Position numbers and translations under genes: made by a program | The notes under the pieces: generated by a model | Database searches by the model: none | The model's input: only the letters and a program-made list of their open reading frames with translations | Told to the model about the DNA's origin: nothing | Shown here: piece after piece, positions 17,623 through 25,475 of the stretch | How the letters are laid out: each line of letters starts with the position of its first letter | Position numbering within the stretch: the first letter of the stretch is position 1 | Assembly (NCBI RefSeq): GCF_000717345.1 | Contig: NZ_JNZA01000002.1 | Location: 62,001-126,000, forward strand | Direction of reading: 5' to 3' | Origin: Streptomyces lydicus | Lineage (GTDB): Bacteria > Actinomycetota > Actinomycetes > Streptomycetales > Streptomycetaceae | DNA length: 64,000 nucleotides

Positions 17623-18672
17623 ATGACGAATGCGAACATCCCTGCGGGCTGGTATGCCGATCCGCAGGGCACCCCCCACCAACTGCGCTGGTGGGACGGG
17701 TCCCAGTGGACGGCGCACACCCACCCGGGACAGCAGCAGGCGGCGCACGTCGCCGGCGGTGCGGCCGACCGGGGCGCCGCGGCGCCCGAGCAGGCCCAGG
17801 CGGCCCGGCCCGCCGCCCAGCAGCCTGCGCAGCAGCCGATGCCGCAGCAGTTCGCGCCGCAGCAGCCGGCCCCGGCGCAGGCCCCGTACCCGGGGCAGCA
17901 GCAGGGCGGCGTCGCGTACGGGCAGCCGGGCCCCGGCCACCCCCAGCAGGGCGGGCCGGCGCAGCAGCCGTACGCCGGGCAGCCGATGCCGGGACAGCCG
18001 GGCGCGCACCCGGCCGCGGTGGGGCACCAGGTCCAGCAGCAGGCGGGGGTGGCCCCCGGCGGTCCCGGTGGCGGCACGCTCTTCACCGAGCCGGTGCTGG
18101 TGGTCAGCCAGAAGGCCAAGCTCATCGAGGTCACCAACGAGTACGGCGTCTGCGACCAGCACGGCAACGCCCTCGGCGCGGTCGTCCAGGTGGGCCAGAG
18201 CACGGCCAAGAAGGTGCTGCGGGTCGTGTCCAGCCTCGACCAGTACATGACCCACAAGCTGGAGATCCGGGACGCGTACGGCCAGCCGCAGCTGGTGCTC
18301 ACCCGGCCCGCGAAGATCATCAAGTCCAAGGTGATCGTGCAGCGCCCGGACGGCTCGCCGGTCGGCGAGATCGTGCAGCAGAACGCCATCGGGAAGATCA
18401 ACTTCGCGATGATGGTCAACGGCCAGCAGATCGGCGCCATCAAGGCCGAGAACTGGCGGGCCTGGAACTTCGCGATCGTCGACCACGCCGACACCGAGAT
18501 CGCCCGGATCACCAAGACCTGGGAGGGCCTCGCCAAGACGATGTTCACGACCGCGGACAACTACGTCCTCCAGATCCACCACCAGCTGCCCGACCCGTTG
18601 CTGAGCCTGGTCGTCGCCACGGCCCTGACCGTCGACACCGCCCTCAAGCAGGACGCCCGCGGCTTTGGGTGA
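17623..18672 (+). CDS. DUF2510 plus phospholipid-scramblase/LURP-one-like protein
   Basis: This is a 349-residue protein with three parts. Residues 1-33 are a DUF2510 motif (AGWYADPQGTPHQLRWWDGSQWT). Residues 35-145 are a Gln/Pro/Gly-rich disordered stretch. The C-terminal ~190 residues form a beta-barrel domain like scramblase/LURP-one proteins (TEPVLVVSQKAKLIEVTNEYG, YDxx-like LEIRDAYGQPQLVLTR). Such barrels bury a C-terminal helix and may bind lipid, but the bacterial forms have no proven activity. The ATG has no ribosome site; TAGTGT lies 7 bases upstream, consistent with a leaderless start. The stop overlaps the next gene by 8 bases. Confidence 0.8.
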   Translation: MTNANIPAGWYADPQGTPHQLRWWDGSQWTAHTHPGQQQAAHVAGGAADRGAAAPEQAQAARPAAQQPAQQPMPQQFAPQQPAPAQAPYPGQQQGGVAYGQPGPGHPQQGGPAQQPYAGQPMPGQPGAHPAAVGHQVQQQAGVAPGGPGGGTLFTEPVLVVSQKAKLIEVTNEYGVCDQHGNALGAVVQVGQSTAKKVLRVVSSLDQYMTHKLEIRDAYGQPQLVLTRPAKIIKSKVIVQRPDGSPVGEIVQQNAIGKINFAMMVNGQQIGAIKAENWRAWNFAIVDHADTEIARITKTWEGLAKTMFTTADNYVLQIHHQLPDPLLSLVVATALTVDTALKQDARGFG

Positions 18673-19684
18673 GCCCGCCGGCCGCGGCGCTGCCGGCGGC
18701 CATGTGCTCGGGGTCGACTCCGGCGGTTCGGGGCTGCGGATCGCCGTGGCGCGCGCCGACGACGCCGAAGCACGCCCGCTCGCCTCCGCCGCCTCGGCCG
18801 GGCCGGTGCGCACCGGCCCGGGCGGGATCGACGCGGAACATCTGCTCGCCCAACTCCTGCCCGCTGCCGAGGAGTTGGCGCGCGAGGTCGGTGCGGACGG
18901 GTTCACCGCGGTGTGCGTGGGCGCGGCCGGCATGGCCTCGCTGGGTGACGAACTGCGCGCCCGGCTGCCCGGCGCGCTGACCGCCGCCCTCGGGGTGCGC
19001 CGGCTCGCTCTCGCGGGTGACGCGGTGACCGCGTACGCCGGTGCGCTGGGCCAGCGGCCCGGGGCGGTGGTCGCCGCGGGCACCGGCATGATCGCCCTGG
19101 GTACCGACCTGACCCCGGCCGGCGGTTGGCGCCGTGCGGACGGCTGGGGCCATCTGCTGGGCGACTGCGGCGGCGGCGCCTGGATCGGCCGCGCCGGACT
19201 GGAGGCCGCGCTGCGCGCGTACGACGGGCGGCCCGGCGGCTCGGCGGCCCTGCTGGCGTCGGCGGAGGCGGTGTTCGGGCCGGTCACCGGGGTGCCCGGC
19301 TTCCTCTACCCGCGCGCCGACCGGCCCGCCGTACTGGCCTCGTTCGCCCCGGAGGTCGGCCGCCGCGCCGCCGGCGAGGACGCGGTGGCGCTCGGCATCC
19401 TGCGCGCCGCCGCGGAGCACATCGCCGACGCCGCGGCCGCGGTCTGCCCACCGGGCGAAGGGACCGCGGTGGCCTGGACCGGCGGCCTGTTCGGCATCGG
19501 CGAACCGCTGCTCGGCCCGCTGCGCCGGGCGCTCGCCGAGCGGCTGCCGGGGGCCCGTCCGGCCGCCGCCGCGAAGAGCCCTCTGGAGGGGGCTCTGACG
19601 ATCGCCGCGGCACTGGCCGGCGACCGCCTGCGGCTGCCCCCGGATCCCAAGTTGTTGCAGATCACACGGCCTGCGCGGGGGTAA
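18665..19684 (+). CDS. BadF/BcrA-type ATPase, N-acetylglucosamine kinase-like
   Basis: This 339-residue protein of the actin-like ATPase superfamily shows the phosphate-1 loop LGVDSGGSGLRIAV, phosphate-2 VVAAGTGMIALG, the GWGHLLGDCGGGAWIGR segment of GlcNAc-kinase-like proteins, and the adenosine motif VAWTGGLFGIG. It probably phosphorylates an amino sugar such as N-acetylglucosamine, feeding wall recycling. The only start allowing full homology is TTG 18665, overlapping the upstream stop by 8 bases, so translation is coupled to the LURP-like gene. The substrate is inferred from the family. Confidence 0.85.
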   Translation: MGEPAGRGAAGGHVLGVDSGGSGLRIAVARADDAEARPLASAASAGPVRTGPGGIDAEHLLAQLLPAAEELAREVGADGFTAVCVGAAGMASLGDELRARLPGALTAALGVRRLALAGDAVTAYAGALGQRPGAVVAAGTGMIALGTDLTPAGGWRRADGWGHLLGDCGGGAWIGRAGLEAALRAYDGRPGGSAALLASAEAVFGPVTGVPGFLYPRADRPAVLASFAPEVGRRAAGEDAVALGILRAAAEHIADAAAAVCPPGEGTAVAWTGGLFGIGEPLLGPLRRALAERLPGARPAAAAKSPLEGALTIAAALAGDRLRLPPDPKLLQITRPARG

Positions 19685-19777
19685 CGGCGAAGACGCGCGG
19701 GATAAATCGGGACGGATACCTCAGCAGCGAACCCTCCCTCCGCGCGGGGGTGGTCCGAGGCGTTAGCATGCGGCGCC

Positions 19778-20734
19778 ATGAGTTCCCCCACTGGGCCCGC
19801 ACCTGGCTCGCCCGATTTCGACGCCGCATCCCCGAGCCCGGGAGCCGCACCCGGCCTGCCTGTACGAATGCCGCGCGCGCGGCAGTCCGGCCGCCACCGC
19901 AGGCCGGAGCCGCTCGCCGCACCCGAGGGCGCCCCCGCCCTGGTGCTGGCCGTGCCCGGCACCCCGACCTCCGCCTCGCGCAGCCTGGCGGAGGAGGTCT
20001 CCAGCATCGCCCGCTCCGAACTCCCGGGCCTCGACGCCCGGATCGGCTACGTCGACGGCGGTGACGACGAGTTCCCGTCCCTGGAGGCCGTGCTGACGCG
20101 CGCCGCCGCCGAGCAGAAGGCCCGCGAGGACGTCGACGGACGCCCCGATCCCGGCCCCGCCGCGGTGGTCGTGCCACTGCTGGCCGGACCGGACAGCGCC
20201 CTGCTGCGCCGGATACGCCAGGCCATGATGAACAGCGGCTCCGGCGCCGAACTGACCGACGTCCTGGGGCCGCACCCGCTGCTCGCCGAGGCGCTGCACG
20301 TCCGGCTGTCCGAGGCCGGCCTGGCGCGCGCCGACCGCGCCCGGCTGTTCACGGTCGCCACGGCGGCCGACGGCATCATTCTGGCCACCGTGGGCGGCGA
20401 CGAGGCCGTGCAGGCCGCCGGCATCACCGGCATGCTGCTCTCCGCACGGCTCGCGGTGCCGGTGCTGGCCGCCGCGCTGGACGAGGAGGGCGCCATCTCC
20501 CGTACCGCCGAGCAGCTGCGCGGGTCCGGTTCGCAGGCGCTGGCGCTGGCGCCGTACCTGATCGGCCCGGAGATCGCCGACGGCCTGGTGGGGGCGGCCG
20601 CGGCGGAGGCCGGGTGCGCCTCGGCCGAGGCGCTGGGCGCGTACGGCGCGGTGGGCCGGCTGGTCCTGTCGAACTACGCGGCGTCGGTGGGCATCACCCT
20701 GCCGACGCAGGCCCAGGGAGTACCGGTCCGCTAG
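19778..20734 (+). CDS. sirohydrochlorin chelatase-like (CbiX/SirB) protein with altered active site
   Basis: This 318-residue protein has two tandem CbiX-like halves: PALVLAVPGTPTSAS near the N-terminus, GPHPLLAEALHVRLSEAG in the middle, and LAPYLIGPE in the second half. CbiX/SirB enzymes insert cobalt or iron into sirohydrochlorin using His residues. Here the first catalytic HG position reads VPG, while the second His (GPHP) is kept. It may thus be a degenerate or repurposed chelatase. Residues 1-50 are Pro/Arg-rich and disordered. TAGCAT lies 8 bases before the ATG, suggesting a leaderless mRNA. No cobalamin or siroheme gene is nearby. Confidence 0.75.
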   Translation: MSSPTGPAPGSPDFDAASPSPGAAPGLPVRMPRARQSGRHRRPEPLAAPEGAPALVLAVPGTPTSASRSLAEEVSSIARSELPGLDARIGYVDGGDDEFPSLEAVLTRAAAEQKAREDVDGRPDPGPAAVVVPLLAGPDSALLRRIRQAMMNSGSGAELTDVLGPHPLLAEALHVRLSEAGLARADRARLFTVATAADGIILATVGGDEAVQAAGITGMLLSARLAVPVLAAALDEEGAISRTAEQLRGSGSQALALAPYLIGPEIADGLVGAAAAEAGCASAEALGAYGAVGRLVLSNYAASVGITLPTQAQGVPVR

Positions 20735-20762
20735 GACGCTTCCCAGGTCAGGCATCGCACCG

Positions 20763-20797
20763 GAGGGCCGCCCCGCGCCGCGCGCAGGGCGGCCCTC
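20763..20797 (+). terminator. hairpin terminator after CbiX-like gene
   Basis: A perfect 11-bp stem (GAGGGCCGCCC with GGGCGGCCCTC) has a 13-base loop and lies 28 bp past the stop. Confidence 0.75.
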
Positions 20798-20918
20798 TGT
20801 CGTACCGAGGGGCGCGGAACGGCCGTCAGACGGCCTGGGAGGACCCGGGTGCGGCCACGGGGCGGCCGAGGGCCGTACGCTCGCGAGAGAACCGCACAGC
20901 GCCTTCGGGAGGATGTTC

Positions 20919-21260
20919 ATGACGAACGTCGACGTCGTCCGCGCCGCCTTCACCGCCTACCTCGCGCAGGACCGCGAGGCCATCGATCGGCTGCTCGCCG
21001 ACGACTTCGTCTTCACCAGCCCTCAGGACGACCACATCGGCAAGGCCGCCTTCCTGGAGGTCTGCTTCCCCACCGCGGACCGCCTGCGCCATCAGGAGAT
21101 CCTCGAGGCGGTGGCCCTGGACGACCACCAGGTGTACGTCCGCTACGAGTACGAGCTGACGACCGGTGAACGGCACCGCAACGTCGAGGTGCAGACGGTG
21201 CGCGACTGCCGGATCGCCGAGATCCAGGTGTACTTCGGCGGCCGCTTCCCGTCGGGCTGA
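20919..21260 (+). CDS. SnoaL-like/NTF2-fold protein
   Basis: This is a 113-residue single-domain NTF2-like protein: VVRAAFTAYLAQDREAIDRLLADDFVFTSP, then a strand-rich half ending IAEIQVYFGGRFPSG. The fold forms a cone-shaped pocket used by ketosteroid isomerases and polyketide cyclases. Many free-standing members have unknown ligands. ATG 20919 is 6 bases after GGGAGG, better than ATG 20913, which overlaps it. Its stop lies in a hairpin shared with the convergent lactonase gene. Confidence 0.85.
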   Translation: MTNVDVVRAAFTAYLAQDREAIDRLLADDFVFTSPQDDHIGKAAFLEVCFPTADRLRHQEILEAVALDDHQVYVRYEYELTTGERHRNVEVQTVRDCRIAEIQVYFGGRFPSG

Positions 21261-21278
21261 GCCGCCCGGGACGGCTCA
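21258..21278. terminator. compact bidirectional hairpin holding both stop codons
   Basis: TGAGCCG and CGGCTCA form a perfect 7-bp stem with a 7-base loop. The TGA of the SnoaL-like gene lies in one arm and that of the convergent lactonase in the other. Confidence 0.55.
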
Positions 21279-22322
21279 GGCGAACACGACGCAGGACGCG
21301 GCCGGTGCCTCGATCGCACCGCCCCGGACCGGGATGCCGGTCTCCGGGTCGACGGCGAACCAGGTGACGTCGCCGGAACGCTCGTTGGCGGCGTACAGGT
21401 GCCGGCCGTCGGGGTGCAGCGTCAGGTCGCGCGGCCAGTGGCCGCCGCACGGAACGGTGGTGACCAGGCGCACGGGGTCGCCGGTCGCGTCGAGGGCGAG
21501 CACCGAGAGGCTGTCGTGGCCCCGGTTGGCGGCCCAGGCGAACCGGCCGTCCGGGGAGACGACAAGTTCGGACGGGAAGGTGGCCGTGGGCACCACTCCG
21601 TCCGGCAGGAGCCGGGTCTCCCCCCGCGGTGTCAGCGCGCCCCGCCCGGCGTCCCACCGGCAGACGGTCACCGTCGGATCGAGTTCGTTGATGACGTAGG
21701 CGCGGTCGCCGCGGGGGTGGAAAGCGAGGTGCCGCGGTCCGCTCCCGGGCCGCAGCCGCACCTCGTCGCACAGGGCCGGCGTGCCGTCGGCGCCGAGGGT
21801 GCACACCCGTACCGAGTCGGTGCCCAGATCGACGCTGAGCAGCCGGTGCCCGGCGGGATCGGGCAGCACCGCGTGCGCGTGCGGGCCTTCCTGGCGGTCC
21901 GTCTGCGGGCCGCTGCCCTCGTGGGTGAGCACGCGGGCCGGGCCGCCGAGCGAGCCGTCGGCCCGTACGGGGAGCGAACTGACGCTGCCCGAGCTGTAGT
22001 TGGCGGTGACGAGGTGACCGTCGAAGAGGGTCAGATGGGTGGGGTCGGCGCCGCCGACGGGGACGGCGGGGCCGAGCGGCCGGGGCCCCTCGGGCGTGAG
22101 CGCGAAGGCGGCCGCGGCACCGTCCGGGGTCTCGCTGACCGCGTAGAGGTACCGCCCGTCGGGGCTCGGCGCCAGGTAGGAGGGGTTGGGGACGGCGTCG
22201 GTGGAGTGCAGCGGGGTGAGCGCTCCGGACGTCGGGTCCACGGCCGCGGTGGTGATGCCGAGGCCGCCGGCCGTGGTGAAGGATCCGATGTACGCCCGCC
22301 GGCCGCCGTCGTTCGTCGTCAC
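21276..22322 (-). CDS. lactonase-family beta-propeller (6-phosphogluconolactonase-like)
   Basis: This is a 348-residue seven-bladed propeller of the YbhE/lactonase family. Typical strands are AYIGSFTTAGGLGITTAAVDPTSG, PSYLAPSPDGRYLYAVSE, GPRHLAFHPRGDRAYVINEL and WPRDLTLHPDGRHLYAANERSGDV. It has no signal peptide. Characterised members hydrolyse 6-phosphogluconolactone or other lactones, but substrate cannot be told from sequence alone. The frame stays open 580 bp upstream into FUSC antisense. GTG 22322, behind AAGGGCGG, is the natural start. Confidence 0.87.
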   Translation of the reverse strand: MTTNDGGRRAYIGSFTTAGGLGITTAAVDPTSGALTPLHSTDAVPNPSYLAPSPDGRYLYAVSETPDGAAAAFALTPEGPRPLGPAVPVGGADPTHLTLFDGHLVTANYSSGSVSSLPVRADGSLGGPARVLTHEGSGPQTDRQEGPHAHAVLPDPAGHRLLSVDLGTDSVRVCTLGADGTPALCDEVRLRPGSGPRHLAFHPRGDRAYVINELDPTVTVCRWDAGRGALTPRGETRLLPDGVVPTATFPSELVVSPDGRFAWAANRGHDSLSVLALDATGDPVRLVTTVPCGGHWPRDLTLHPDGRHLYAANERSGDVTWFAVDPETGIPVRGGAIEAPAASCVVFA

Positions 22323-22377
22323 TGGTCCGCCCTTCGTCCGCTGTCGCCCGGGTGCCTGCTCCCGCGACGCTAACAGC

Positions 22378-22414
22378 CGGGGACCGGCCGTTCGGCGGCT
22401 TCGGCCGGTCCCCG
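22378..22414 (-). terminator. strong hairpin terminator after FUSC gene
   Basis: A perfect 13-bp stem (CGGGGACCGGCCG with its complement) and an 11-base loop lie 30 bp past the FUSC stop on the minus strand. Confidence 0.8.
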
Positions 22415-22443
22415 TCGGCCGCGGGCGCGGGCCCGGCGGGCGG

Positions 22444-23952
22444 TCAGGCCCCGACCAGCGGCGAGGGCCGGCTGCTGTGCAGCGGCGCCGCCAGTTCGGC
22501 CAGTGTCCGCTCCAGGCCGTGCAGATGGGCGAGCGCGGTCTCGGGCACCGGTGCGTGCGGAAGGACCGCGTCGGCGCCCGGTGCGCGGCGGGTGGCGCCC
22601 GGTGTGGTGAGGGCCTCCACGGCGGCCTCCACCCGCCAGCAGGCGGCGGCGAGGCGGTCGTCGTGCGACGCCTCCGGGTCGGCGGCGACGGACGCCAGCC
22701 CGCGGACCTCGCGGGCGCAGTCGTCGAGCAGCGCGAGGACCCGCCGGGCCTTGTCCTTACGGGTGCGCAGCGGGCTGAGCGGGTGCACGAGCGGCGCGAG
22801 GGAGAGCCGGACCCGGCCCAGCAGCAGTTCCAGTTCCGCCACCCGGGGGCCGGGGTCGGCGGTCTCCGAGCCGGCGAGGCGGGCCGCCGCCTCGGCGGCA
22901 CAGGCGTGGACGCAGCGCAGTGCGCGCTGGATCCAGGCGTCCGTGGTGGCGTGGGTGGTCACCGGCAGTACCAGGAGGACGGCGAGGGCAGCGCCGAGCG
23001 CGCCGACGCCCGTCTCGGCCAGCCGGAGGGCGAGCAGGCCGGAGTCCAGGACGCCGAGGAGTCCGTAGAGCACCCCGGCCATCACCGTCACCGCGAACAT
23101 CATCCAGGTGTAGGAGACCGCCGCGGTGTAGAAGATCCCGAAGACGCTCACCGCGACCAGGGCCACGGACGGGACGGCGGCGCCGTGCAGCGGGAGCACC
23201 ACGACGGCGCCGGCGGCGATGCCCAGTACCGTGCCGAGGATCCGCCGGAAGCCGCGTACGAGCGTCTCGCCCCGGGAGGCGGTGTTCACGAAGATCCACC
23301 AGGTGGCGCCCACCGCCCAGTACCAGCGCTGGTCGGACAGCAGCTGCCCGGCCAGCAGGGCGAAGCCGCCGCCCAGCGTGGCCTGGACGGCCTGGCGGGT
23401 GGTCGTCCGGGCCAGGCCGGTGCCGTGCAGCGTGACGGGCGGGGCGGGGGGCGGCAGCCGCCGCTCGTAGCACCAGAGTCCGAAGCGGACGGTCGAGGCG
23501 GCGAGCAGGGAGAGGGTGACGGCGGCGCACAGTTCGGGCAGCTGCCGGGGCACCGCGTGCAGGAACTGCGTGGCGAAGAAGGTCATGAACGCGAACACCC
23601 CGAGGGCGTGGCCGCGGGGGCCCCAGCGCCGGGCGTAGACGCCCAGTCCCATGACCGCGAGGAACGCCGCGTCGCGGGCCGCCGGGTGGTCGTGCAGCAG
23701 CGTCGCGAGGGCCAGCACCGGGAACCCGACGGCGGGCAGCAGGGCCGTGGTGAGCGCCTGGCCGCGGACCGTGGCGTCGGTGACGGTGAACAACGCGAGA
23801 AGGGCGGCGAGCCCGCCGGTGACGGCCGCGACGAGCGAGTGGCCGGCGAGACCGGTGACGGCCACCGCCAGACCGATGCCGAGGACGGCCCGGGTGGCGC
23901 TGCGCAACCGCAGCCGGCCCGGGTCCGGAGCCACGAACATCCTCTTCAGCAC
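22444..23952 (-). CDS. FUSC-family (aromatic acid exporter-like) membrane protein
   Basis: This protein of about 502 residues has two blocks of five to six hydrophobic helices (roughly residues 15-165 and 215-360) separated and followed by soluble helical parts. This is the FUSC/YccS/AaeB arrangement. The second block contains the YWAVGATWWIFVNTASRGETLVRGFRRILGTVLGIAAG pattern characteristic of the family (quoted here in part: FVNTASRGET, RILGTVLG). It probably exports small aromatic or toxic anions across the cell membrane. I start at GTG 23952, after AAGGGGCGGGA; ATG 23976 is the alternative. It is divergent from HdeD across a 359-bp region with repeated motifs. Confidence 0.82.
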   Translation of the reverse strand: MLKRMFVAPDPGRLRLRSATRAVLGIGLAVAVTGLAGHSLVAAVTGGLAALLALFTVTDATVRGQALTTALLPAVGFPVLALATLLHDHPAARDAAFLAVMGLGVYARRWGPRGHALGVFAFMTFFATQFLHAVPRQLPELCAAVTLSLLAASTVRFGLWCYERRLPPPAPPVTLHGTGLARTTTRQAVQATLGGGFALLAGQLLSDQRWYWAVGATWWIFVNTASRGETLVRGFRRILGTVLGIAAGAVVVLPLHGAAVPSVALVAVSVFGIFYTAAVSYTWMMFAVTVMAGVLYGLLGVLDSGLLALRLAETGVGALGAALAVLLVLPVTTHATTDAWIQRALRCVHACAAEAAARLAGSETADPGPRVAELELLLGRVRLSLAPLVHPLSPLRTRKDKARRVLALLDDCAREVRGLASVAADPEASHDDRLAAACWRVEAAVEALTTPGATRRAPGADAVLPHAPVPETALAHLHGLERTLAELAAPLHSSRPSPLVGA

Positions 23953-24311
23953 AGCTTCCCGCCCCTTTCGATCCATGGGCCGGCAGGTCCCGTCCGGGTG
24001 CCGGCATGACAAAGGCGCCGCGGGGTCCGCAGCGCCATCGACGGCACCATGACAGCACCTTCCGGACTGATGGCTCAACACAGGTGGGATGTGCTGGGCC
24101 AATGGCACAGTCGGCGGGGCTACGGCGGTGCCAAAAGCGAGCCAATGGCAGAGGTTCCGGGCGGGGGCGGGGCGGCCGTCCGCCACGGGGGCGACGGTCC
24201 GCGGGGCGTCGCGGCGCCCGGGAGCGCCGCCCGGCAGCGGGGCCCGGGTCACCCGGAACGGGGGATCCGCGGGCCCGCCGTCCGCTGGACATTCGCAGTC
24301 AAGGAGGCGTC
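23953..24311. promoter_or_regulatory. divergent control region FUSC/HdeD with repeated GCCAATGGCA boxes
   Basis: GCCAATGGCA occurs twice, at 24098-24107 and 24141-24150, 43 bp apart (four helical turns). The first copy is part of a 21-base block (24094-24114) starting CTGGGCCA and ending ACAGTCGG. That block recurs with only two differences at 31264-31284, directly before the Lrp/AsnC gene. The rest is GC-rich with no recognised coding sequence. The two boxes are likely operators, possibly for that Lrp protein. Confidence 0.55.
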
Positions 24312-24929
24312 ATGTCCACACCCACTGATATCCCACCGCGGCACGGCCCCACCGACGCCCAGGACGTCCTGGGCGCCCTGGGCGGCTCCTGGCACTGGGC
24401 CCTCGGCTTCGCCCTCGCGACCCTGATCCCCGGCATCCTGGTCCTGGTCTGGCCGGACGAGACGCTCCGGGTGCTGGCCGTCATCATCGGACTGCAGCTG
24501 CTGCTGGCCGGCGTCTTCAGCTTCGTACGGGCCTTCTCCCGGGACGCCCGGCAGGGCGGCAGGCTGGCCGGGGTGCTGATCGCGCTGGTGGCCGTCCTGG
24601 CGGGCGTGCTGTGCCTGCGTCATCCGCTGCAGACGATCGCCGTGCTCTCGCTGATCGTCGGCGTCTACTGGGTGATGGGGGGCCTGCTGACCGCGTTCGT
24701 GGCGATCGCGGACCGCGACCTCGTCCACCGGGGCCTGACCTTCGCCGCCGGCGCGCTCGGCGTGGTGGCGGGGATCGTCGTCCTCGGCTTCCCGGTGCAG
24801 TCCGCGGTGGCGCTGGCGCGGCTGCTGGGCCTGTGGCTCGTCGTGCTCGGCGCGCTGGAACTGGCGGTGGCCTTCGCCCTGCGCTCCGCGCTGCGCCGGG
24901 CCGCCCCGCCGGCGGCGGACCGGGACTGA
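24312..24929 (+). CDS. HdeD-family (DUF308) membrane protein
   Basis: This 205-residue protein has six hydrophobic helices in three repeating pairs, the DUF308/HdeD pattern (GIL-VL-WP-ETLRVLAVIIGLQLLLAG, then VLIALVAVLAGVLCLRHP, then GALGVVAGIVVLGFP). E. coli HdeD helps acid resistance, but the biochemical role in actinomycetes is unknown. AAGGAGG precedes the ATG at good spacing. It is divergent from the FUSC gene and convergent with the DAG-kinase operon. Confidence 0.88.
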   Translation: MSTPTDIPPRHGPTDAQDVLGALGGSWHWALGFALATLIPGILVLVWPDETLRVLAVIIGLQLLLAGVFSFVRAFSRDARQGGRLAGVLIALVAVLAGVLCLRHPLQTIAVLSLIVGVYWVMGGLLTAFVAIADRDLVHRGLTFAAGALGVVAGIVVLGFPVQSAVALARLLGLWLVVLGALELAVAFALRSALRRAAPPAADRD

Positions 24930-24953
24930 GCGCGGGCGGCTCGCTGCTCGCCG

Positions 24954-25475
24954 TCAGTGCTGGAGCGCGGCCTTGAGGACCACGATGAGCAGGCCGAGCA
25001 GCATGTTGGCGGCGCCCGCGGCCAGCATCAGCCGGCGGGAGGCGCCGGCGCGCAGCGTGGCGGCCATCGCCCAGCCGACCTGCCCGGCGAGCGCGACCGC
25101 GAGGGCCAGCCACGCGGCCCGTTCGTAGTCCAGTCCGAGCTGCCCGGCGAGAGCCGCGGCGGCGGCCGGCGGGACCGCGGCCTCGACGATCGGCCGCTCG
25201 TCGGCGCACACCCGCCGGATCTCCGCCCGGTTCAGGTCCTGTCCGACGACCCGGGCCCCGAAGAGCCGCGCGAAGACGTGCGCGGCCCAGAACACCGCGC
25301 CGGTGCACAGCAGCAGGAGAGCGAGCTGGAGCCACGGGGAGGGGCCGAGCGCTCCGGCACCGACCACCACGGACGCGGCGAGCAGCGAGCCGTAGACCGC
25401 GCCGCTGTAGTCGACCCGGGCGGGCTCGGCCCGGTGCGGCGGCTTCGGGTGCGCGTCCCGGGTGTGGTCGGTCAT
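24954..25475 (-). CDS. small integral membrane protein coupled to DAG kinase
   Basis: This 173-residue protein has four hydrophobic segments (SLLAASVVVGAGAL, LQLALLLLCTGAVFWAAHVFARL, WLALAVALAGQVGWAMAATL, LMLAAGAANMLLGLLIVVLKAAL). No family is recognised with certainty; it resembles small streptomycete VIT-like/hypothetical membrane proteins. Its ATG overlaps the stop of the upstream kinase gene (ATGA), so the two form one translational unit. It may anchor or modulate the lipid kinase, but this is inferred from coupling only. Confidence 0.78.
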   Translation of the reverse strand: MTDHTRDAHPKPPHRAEPARVDYSGAVYGSLLAASVVVGAGALGPSPWLQLALLLLCTGAVFWAAHVFARLFGARVVGQDLNRAEIRRVCADERPIVEAAVPPAAAAALAGQLGLDYERAAWLALAVALAGQVGWAMAATLRAGASRRLMLAAGAANMLLGLLIVVLKAALQH

